DNA from: Verticillium longisporum
Taxonomy: Eukaryota; Ascomycota; Sordariomycetes; Glomerellales; Plectosphaerellaceae
Direction: 5' to 3'
Assembly: GCA_019188255.1 (NCBI GenBank)
Contig: JAETXT010000003.1
Coordinates: 558,001-622,000, forward strand
Length of the DNA: 64,000 bases
The notes beneath the pieces were generated by a model. It saw nothing but the letters and a program-made list of their open reading frames with translations. It was not told the origin of the DNA and did no database searches. Both the position numbers and the translations under genes were made by a program. Positions within the stretch are counted from its first letter, which is position 1; the number at the start of each line of letters is the position of its first letter. Positions 58,598 through 64,000 of this stretch are shown piece after piece.

Positions 58598-61500
58598 GAT
58601 CGGGGACCAGCCGCGATTGGGATCTCGAGGCGTTAGGAAATCAGAGGTTGGCGGGTCGAAGGGGGTGGGCAAAGAGTGACGACGAAGGTAGTTTGGACAG
58701 GGTGTCAAGAACAGTATAAGAAAGAAGAAGCAGATGAAGAAGCCAGAGAAAATATCGTGGCCGTTAGTAGGGTGAGAAATGAAGCAGCAACAGAGCTGGT
58801 GCGCGCGCGTACACACAACCGGCAGATCTAGGTTTGGCCTTTGTTCTTTTTTGGCGCTGAGCCACCTTGGCTATGCCGCGTGGAGTGCCAGACAAGTGAC
58901 ATCGTGGCCCCCCTCGGCGGTCCAAGCTCCCGCGCCGCGCCCCGCTGCTGGCACCCCGAATAGGGGGTGAACGCGCTGGAGTCGAACTGTTAGCGTGCGT
59001 TAGCGACCCCCCCCTGGCGCGCACCTTGACCTACGAGGGTCCCCATCCACAGAGCCTGTTTTAGTTCCAGGGGTTGTCAGATCCGGCTCCATCAGCCTGC
59101 CAAAGATACCTACAGTACCTAGATAGTCGTTGGTACCTGACCTACCCACCACGAGAAGGACAAGTCCAGAGAACATGTCGAGGCTTGCGAGTATTGGTAC
59201 TGCAGGCGCTGTTTGACGGCAGTCTTGGCTTCAAAAAGAGACAAGAATTAAAAAAGAAAAGAATAAACAATCTGCTAGGCCTGGCAGTGCGTTTTATGCT
59301 TTGCGAGTATAAGGAAGTCGCAAATGGACGAGCCATCTGGCAAACCGACCCATCTGGAGATGCGGCTGCTGTACCAGGAAATCCACATTGTCAGTGAATG
59401 ATGAGCACGTTGCAGACCTGCGAATACTGGTTCCATTTTTGAGGTGTCCTGCGAGAACCGAATTTGGAAGAGCTGAAGTATCGGACATGCCTGTCGGGTA
59501 CCTACCTATACAGGTAGGGGTGTATTTGGCAGCCTGCCTCCCTACCTCCGGTACCGAAGCCAATCAGCACGTTGTTATAGGTCATGACCAGAGGATGAGA
59601 GAGGCTCGGGGGTCAACCACAAACTTTCTGTGCACGTCGCGTTGGTTCAAAGCACCCTCACCGACACGGAAACAGCGGCAAGCAGTGATGCGACGAAGAA
59701 GTCTGTTGAGCATCTATCTAGCTTGAACCCATAATACGAAGAAGTACGAGTCCAAAGACCCAACGACGACTGCCCGCGCCGCTGACTGTCCGTCCTTCAT
59801 GTCCTGGCACCCAATGTCTCAGTTCGGATCTAGGACGGCCGAAGCTAAGATCAGAGCAGGTCCGTCATTAGATCATCCCATTGATGCACAAGGTGATCTC
59901 CTTGTCACACTGACGGTAGCCCCGTTCTTCTGTACGACTTCGGCCCCATGCTGGTCGCAATTTCACTCCCAAAGCCAATTTATCATGGCGCTAGGAAGCA
60001 CCCTGCCTGTCTGGGCCTGTGACCTGGACCGCCGCCTCCAGATTGCCGGCTAGCCTCCGTGCGGCGGTCAGGATACTCCACCATGCCGGTTCCAGGGCCT
60101 GTTGTCCTCCGTGAAAGCCGTGACCGCGGCCGGCACTGCACCTTGCTGGCATTGATGTCGCTGCACTTGTCTTCCGAGGCCTTGCTGGACGCGCATTGAC
60201 AACACGTTTCTACCTCTCGTCAGTATGTGCCACGTCAGATGGACAATTGGTCTCTCACGACTACGGCAACAACAACAGTGAGGATGTAAGATCTGAAATC
60301 TTAGCTTGAGTCTCGTTCGCTCATCATGAACAATCATCTCTCAAGCGTTTCTCCCGCCCTTGACCACGCTGCGACCTGCCGTGTTGCCGTTGCGCGCGGC
60401 CTGTGCCTCCCTCTTCAAGCTCTGGCCCGAAGAGGCGGCGTGTGCGGCATGGGCTTGGCTGCTCGGACCTGCAGGTCGGGAAGCGTCGCGCTTCGGCCCC
60501 GGGGTGGGCACGAAAGTGGTGTCGTAACCGGAGCGTCCCATCTCCACTTCTCGTAATATCTGGCAAACTGATTCTGAAATCGCCAAACTGTAGACGTTTC
60601 TGTATGCTTGTGAACAAAGGTCGATCAGCCCGGTGGGAGCTGGCGTGTAAGTTCAGCGCTACGCGAATGACAGTTCTGGCGCGCGTGATGTAGTCCGTCA
60701 GGAAAGGTATAGCTGTCTGATGTTGTCGTCTGATCGTTGTTCTTAAATGACATGGTCTTCCTCTTTGATGCTGTCCGGATATGGGTTGCTTGTCTGTTTG
60801 CCTAGCTGTCTCCTCCTCGGCTGGCCGTGGACGACGGGATGGTTTGTGTTTGATGAGAGTGAAAACTGTCGTGTAGAGAAACCAACGGCGGCGGAAGCAA
60901 TGTTGGTCAAGGCAAAGTGCTCTATATCTTTTCTGACTCGGGTTGGAACTCACGGTCCCAGCAAAAAGTCTTGAAAGGTGCAGATTTCTTTTCTCTCGTC
61001 GAGGTGAGACATGGGTCAGCCCGTTGGTATTTTGTTGGGCCCAGGGAGCAGCGCGGAGGGCGTTGCGCAATCGGGCCATTGCGACAGGGAGAACGACCTC
61101 GTCAAGGTGCGTACTGGACGGCTCGGGGAGATTGTGGATGTTCACAGCGTGTCGTGACCTCTGCTCAGGCCGATGATGGCGCCGACGAAGTGGTCGGAGA
61201 ATGCTTCTTTCTTGCTTCGTGCACAGGGCCCAATCCGACATGTCAAGGTCGCGTTGTTTTCTTTTGTTGGAGCGTCATGACCATTCAGGGTACGTTGTCT
61301 TGGGCGGGTTTGGTCCGCCTGTGCCGGGCTGATGATGGCTTGACGGGCTGTTTTTCTCGATCAGTCATTTCCTCGATAAGTTCATCATGTCGTCTGGGGG
61401 GTAGCCTTTTACCGAGTGATACAGCTAAACTGTTCAAGGAGAGTCAGGGAGGGACTCCGAAGCCCGGCCAATGTTCTTCTTCCGTCGGAGATTATCTTGG

Positions 61501-62894
61501 GTTCTGGCTGGCACGCCACCAACATCAGCTAGACGGAGCATCTCGATCTTGGTTGCCCACCGAAGTCCATGTCAACGGCATTGCGCGAGAGCCTATCGTG
61601 GAATGCAGATTGAAGACCAGTGAGGTGGGATGCCGGGGCAACTAGTGATCCTGGCGTTTCTAGTAATGCAGCAATCCCAAGGATGGGTGTCTCGGAAGAC
61701 GATGGGAAAGGTGAGATGGGCAATGACATCCGTAGAAAGCGACGGGATCACGGCCGCCAGGTAGGTGATGAGGTACAGGTACGTCTAAGCTGAGGCCTCC
61801 TCGCAGCGCCTCAGCAGTGCCTACCTCGTACGATTGCGAGGCATGAAGTAGAAGTGGCCTGTGGGTTCCAGCTGCCTCCTAAGGTACTAGAGGTAGGCAG
61901 GTACGATGGGGTAAGGTAGGGAAGGCATGTACAGCCATCATTGTCTCGCTCTGCCTGTGTCGCAGCTTGCCCAATTGACCCCTCACCAGCATTATGCCGC
62001 AAACGGTCAAATACCAATCGCCCTGTGTACCATGTACTATGGCTTGGCCTCGGTTTGGGCTCAGCATGCTTGGCTATGCATGAATACGCCGCCGGGAAGG
62101 ATATTTCGGTACGCATTACCTGAAGCGACTGATTGACGTGGCCATTGGGTTGACGAAGGTGGTCTGATGGTCTGATGTCTCTTCCTTCGATATTCACCCC
62201 TCACCCCATCCCCCAAGGACATGCGACAGACAGGCGCTCGTACAAGGCATCGCCGATAGGCACATCAGCAACGAGCCGAATCGCTCTCTGCCACGTCATT
62301 GTTCGTCGTATCGACGGTTTAACAAAGATATGACCACCAAGATTGGTTATTAAAAAAAAAAAGACCAAATAAAAATACGGGAATAACAATCTTTCACCTG
62401 GTCCGGGTGGATGCTACACTGCCTTCATCCACCTAACCCCGGAAAGCTCGGCAGCATTACCTGCAGGCCGCTGTCACTACCATGGACGCGGAGCTCCCAC
62501 AGGCTTGATTTCTTGGCAGTGGTGCTCTCCAGGAACGCCTGTGGTACGCCGCTAGAGCTTCCGCCCGAAGCGGACTGGACTGGCCATGTTCACGAACCAT
62601 CCACCTCGCTCTCTGGATTGGACAAGCACCAGATCAAAGGGTCACACTTACGCAACCAGGCGGCGGCGTTTTACAAGCCCCCCTCCACTGACGCCGTTCA
62701 AATGTCATCATCCCAATGCGGTATCGAGCTTGGGCAAAGCTGGGTAGAGCTGCAGCAGCTTGAGCGAGAGCTCAGCTCTTATACTCTGATGGCGCCTCCC
62801 CCCCGCGTCGTTACTCGCTCTGCTTCTCATCGCCCGTTTTTGAGACAAGAGCCCGTCTTGCGAATGCATTGAATCCTTCCATAGCTTCTTCATC
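58598..62894. other. Large intergenic region upstream of GAD
   Basis: 4.3 kb. TACCTA-type motifs occur at 59107-59150, 59499-59522, 61760-61786 and 61877-61921. A tentative small gene on the minus strand is annotated separately (60341-61012). The last few hundred bases before 62895 should be the GAD promoter and leader; the frame at 62411-62872 there is not convincing. Confidence 0.5.
60341..61012 (-). CDS. Tentative small multi-exon gene, unknown function
   Basis: The model is inferred from codon use and splice sites only. Exon 3 (60573-60341) ends with GYDTTFVPTPGPKRDASRPA and an Ala/Lys/Arg-rich tail; its codons are mostly C- or G-ending, like real genes nearby. A possible first exon (61012-60954) reads MSHLDERKEICTFQDFLLGP and ends at a strong donor GTGAGT. 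A possible middle exon (60793-60663) contains SFKNNDQTTTSDSYTFPDG. With introns 60794-60953 and 60574-60662 the total is 141 codons in frame. The acceptors are weak and alternatives exist. I recognise no domain. A longer frame on the same strand (60324-61241) is Arg-rich and looks like a shadow. Confidence 0.25.
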
Positions 62895-64000
62895 ATGTCT
62901 CTTGCAACCCACGTCGACCCGGATGAGATCATCCAGCGACTCCAGGCGTCTCACGTCACCGCACCTGGCCACACTAATCTGAACAGCCAAGGGAGAGCTG
63001 CCCACATCCACCCGTTTGACACCCAATATTCGAGTCAAGAAAACATCCCCAAGTTCAAGATTCCTCAAGATGGTGCCCCCGCTGATACGGTCTACCACAT
63101 GGTGAGGAACCAGCTGGATCTCGATGGCAAGCCAAACTTGAACCTCGCCAGGTAAGCCTGCACGAATGCTCCCTTCTGACTTGGAATAAGTTTCTCACGC
63201 CAGCACAGCTTCGTCAGCACGTTCCTCGAGCCGAATGCCCAGCAATTGATGGAGGAGAACTTGACGAAGAATCTGGCTGACTCGGATGAGTATCCGGCCA
63301 TGATGGACATCCATCAGCGATGCATCAGCATCATTGCTCACCTCTGGGGCGTACAGCCCGGCGAGAGGGCAATCGGCTCCGCCTGCACAGGTTCTTCTGA
63401 AGCCATCCATCTTGGTGGTCTCGCCATGAAACGCAGATGGCAGGAGAAGCGAAAGGCTGAAGGCAAGGACACATCCAAGCCCAACATTATTATGGGCGCC
63501 AACGCACAAGTCGCCCTGGAGAAGTTTGCTCGGTATTTCGAAGTCGAGGCCCGTATCTTACCCGTCAGCGCGAAGAGCCGCTTCTGTCTAGATCCAGAGC
63601 TTGTAAAGGAGAACATTGACGAGAACACGATTGGCGTCTTTGTCATCCTTGGAAGCACTTACACAGGTCATTACGAGCCAGTCGAGGAAATTTCGAAGAT
63701 TCTTGACGACTATGAGGCAAAGACGGGTGTTGACATTCCCATCCACGTCGATGCTGCTTCTGGCGGCTTCATCGCTCCATTCACCGACGCTGATGCCGGT
63801 GGCGCCAAGTGGTGGGTTCCTTCGCTCTGTGAATGGACTCTACAGGACTAACCTCCATCATCAGGAACTTTGAACTTCCCAGAGTCAAGTCCATCAACAC
63901 TTCGGGTCACAAGTTTGGTCTTGTGAGCGCAGGCCTCGGCTGGATCATCTGGCGGGACGAAGCCTACCTTCCTGAATTCCTCGTCTTCGAGTTGCACTAT
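62895..64000 (+). CDS. GAD1: Glutamate decarboxylase (5' part, runs off the window)
   Basis: PLP enzyme converting glutamate to GABA in the cytosol. Three exons are visible: 62895-63151, 63209-63811 and 63865 onward; introns are 57 nt and 53 nt. About 331 residues are present. The family start lies in [10 protein letters not shown]; the active-site blocks follow: [22 protein letters not shown], the PLP-contacting Asp in [15 protein letters not shown], and the Schiff-base lysine in [10 protein letters not shown] (Lys near residue 303). [20 protein letters not shown] follows, as in plant and fungal GAD. The intron 1 acceptor is the second AG (63208), because only this gives [12 protein letters not shown]. 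The C-terminus, including any calmodulin-binding tail, lies beyond 64000. No break is seen in the visible part. Confidence 0.94.

Noticed and set aside
60324..61241. 305-codon minus-strand frame
   Set aside because: Arg/His-rich composition without domains; the neighbouring frame in 60341-60586 has better codon use, so this looks like a frame shadow.

Overview
This window is nuclear DNA from a filamentous ascomycete (Pezizomycotina, most likely Sordariomycetes and perhaps Hypocreales; the exact taxon is inference). The evidence is the spliceosomal introns (mostly 48-164 nt, GT..AG), a NIT2/AREA-type GATA factor with its typical C-terminus, a KelA/Tea1-type kelch protein, an unfused 40S S30 gene, and long intergenic spaces. 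No rRNA, confident tRNA, CRISPR or intact transposon was seen.

Layout: EFR3 (-, 3' end off the left edge); kelch polarity protein (-, 4.5-9.3 kb); divergent 3.4 kb spacer; KOG1/raptor (+, 12.7-17.6 kb); cytosolic aspartyl-tRNA synthetase (+); 40S ribosomal protein S30 (+); areA/nit-2 (-, 22.3-25.6 kb); a 6.6 kb gene-poor stretch; a Trp/Gly-rich secreted protein (-, 32.3-33.2 kb); Dbf2/Sid2 kinase (-) divergent from a WBP11-type splicing protein (+); a short Zn2Cys6 regulator and a monocarboxylate-type MFS transporter (+, 41.2-44.8 kb); phosphopantothenate-cysteine ligase (+); acetyl-CoA transporter (-) divergent from a CENP-O/Mcm21 kinetochore protein (+); a Pro-rich GPI-type cell-wall protein (-); Yae1 (-); a TetA/MFSD10-like MFS transporter (-); a 4.3 kb spacer with one tentative small gene; and the 5' part of a glutamate decarboxylase (+, off the right edge).

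Most genes are unlinked housekeeping functions. There is a loose growth and nitrogen theme (Kog1 of TORC1, AspRS, S30 and AreA in 13 kb) and a possible regulator-transporter pair at 41-45 kb.

The most important observation concerns data quality. Six conserved genes carry nine separate one-base deletions, nearly all in short C/G homopolymers, and two genes carry an in-frame TAG. Reading across each deletion restores the expected family sequence and makes the total coding length an exact multiple of three. Since AspRS and Kog1 should be essential, I read these as consensus-sequence errors rather than pseudogenes. A second theme is a dispersed intergenic motif related to TACCTAGGTAGGTA, seen at more than ten places and in none of the coding exons.
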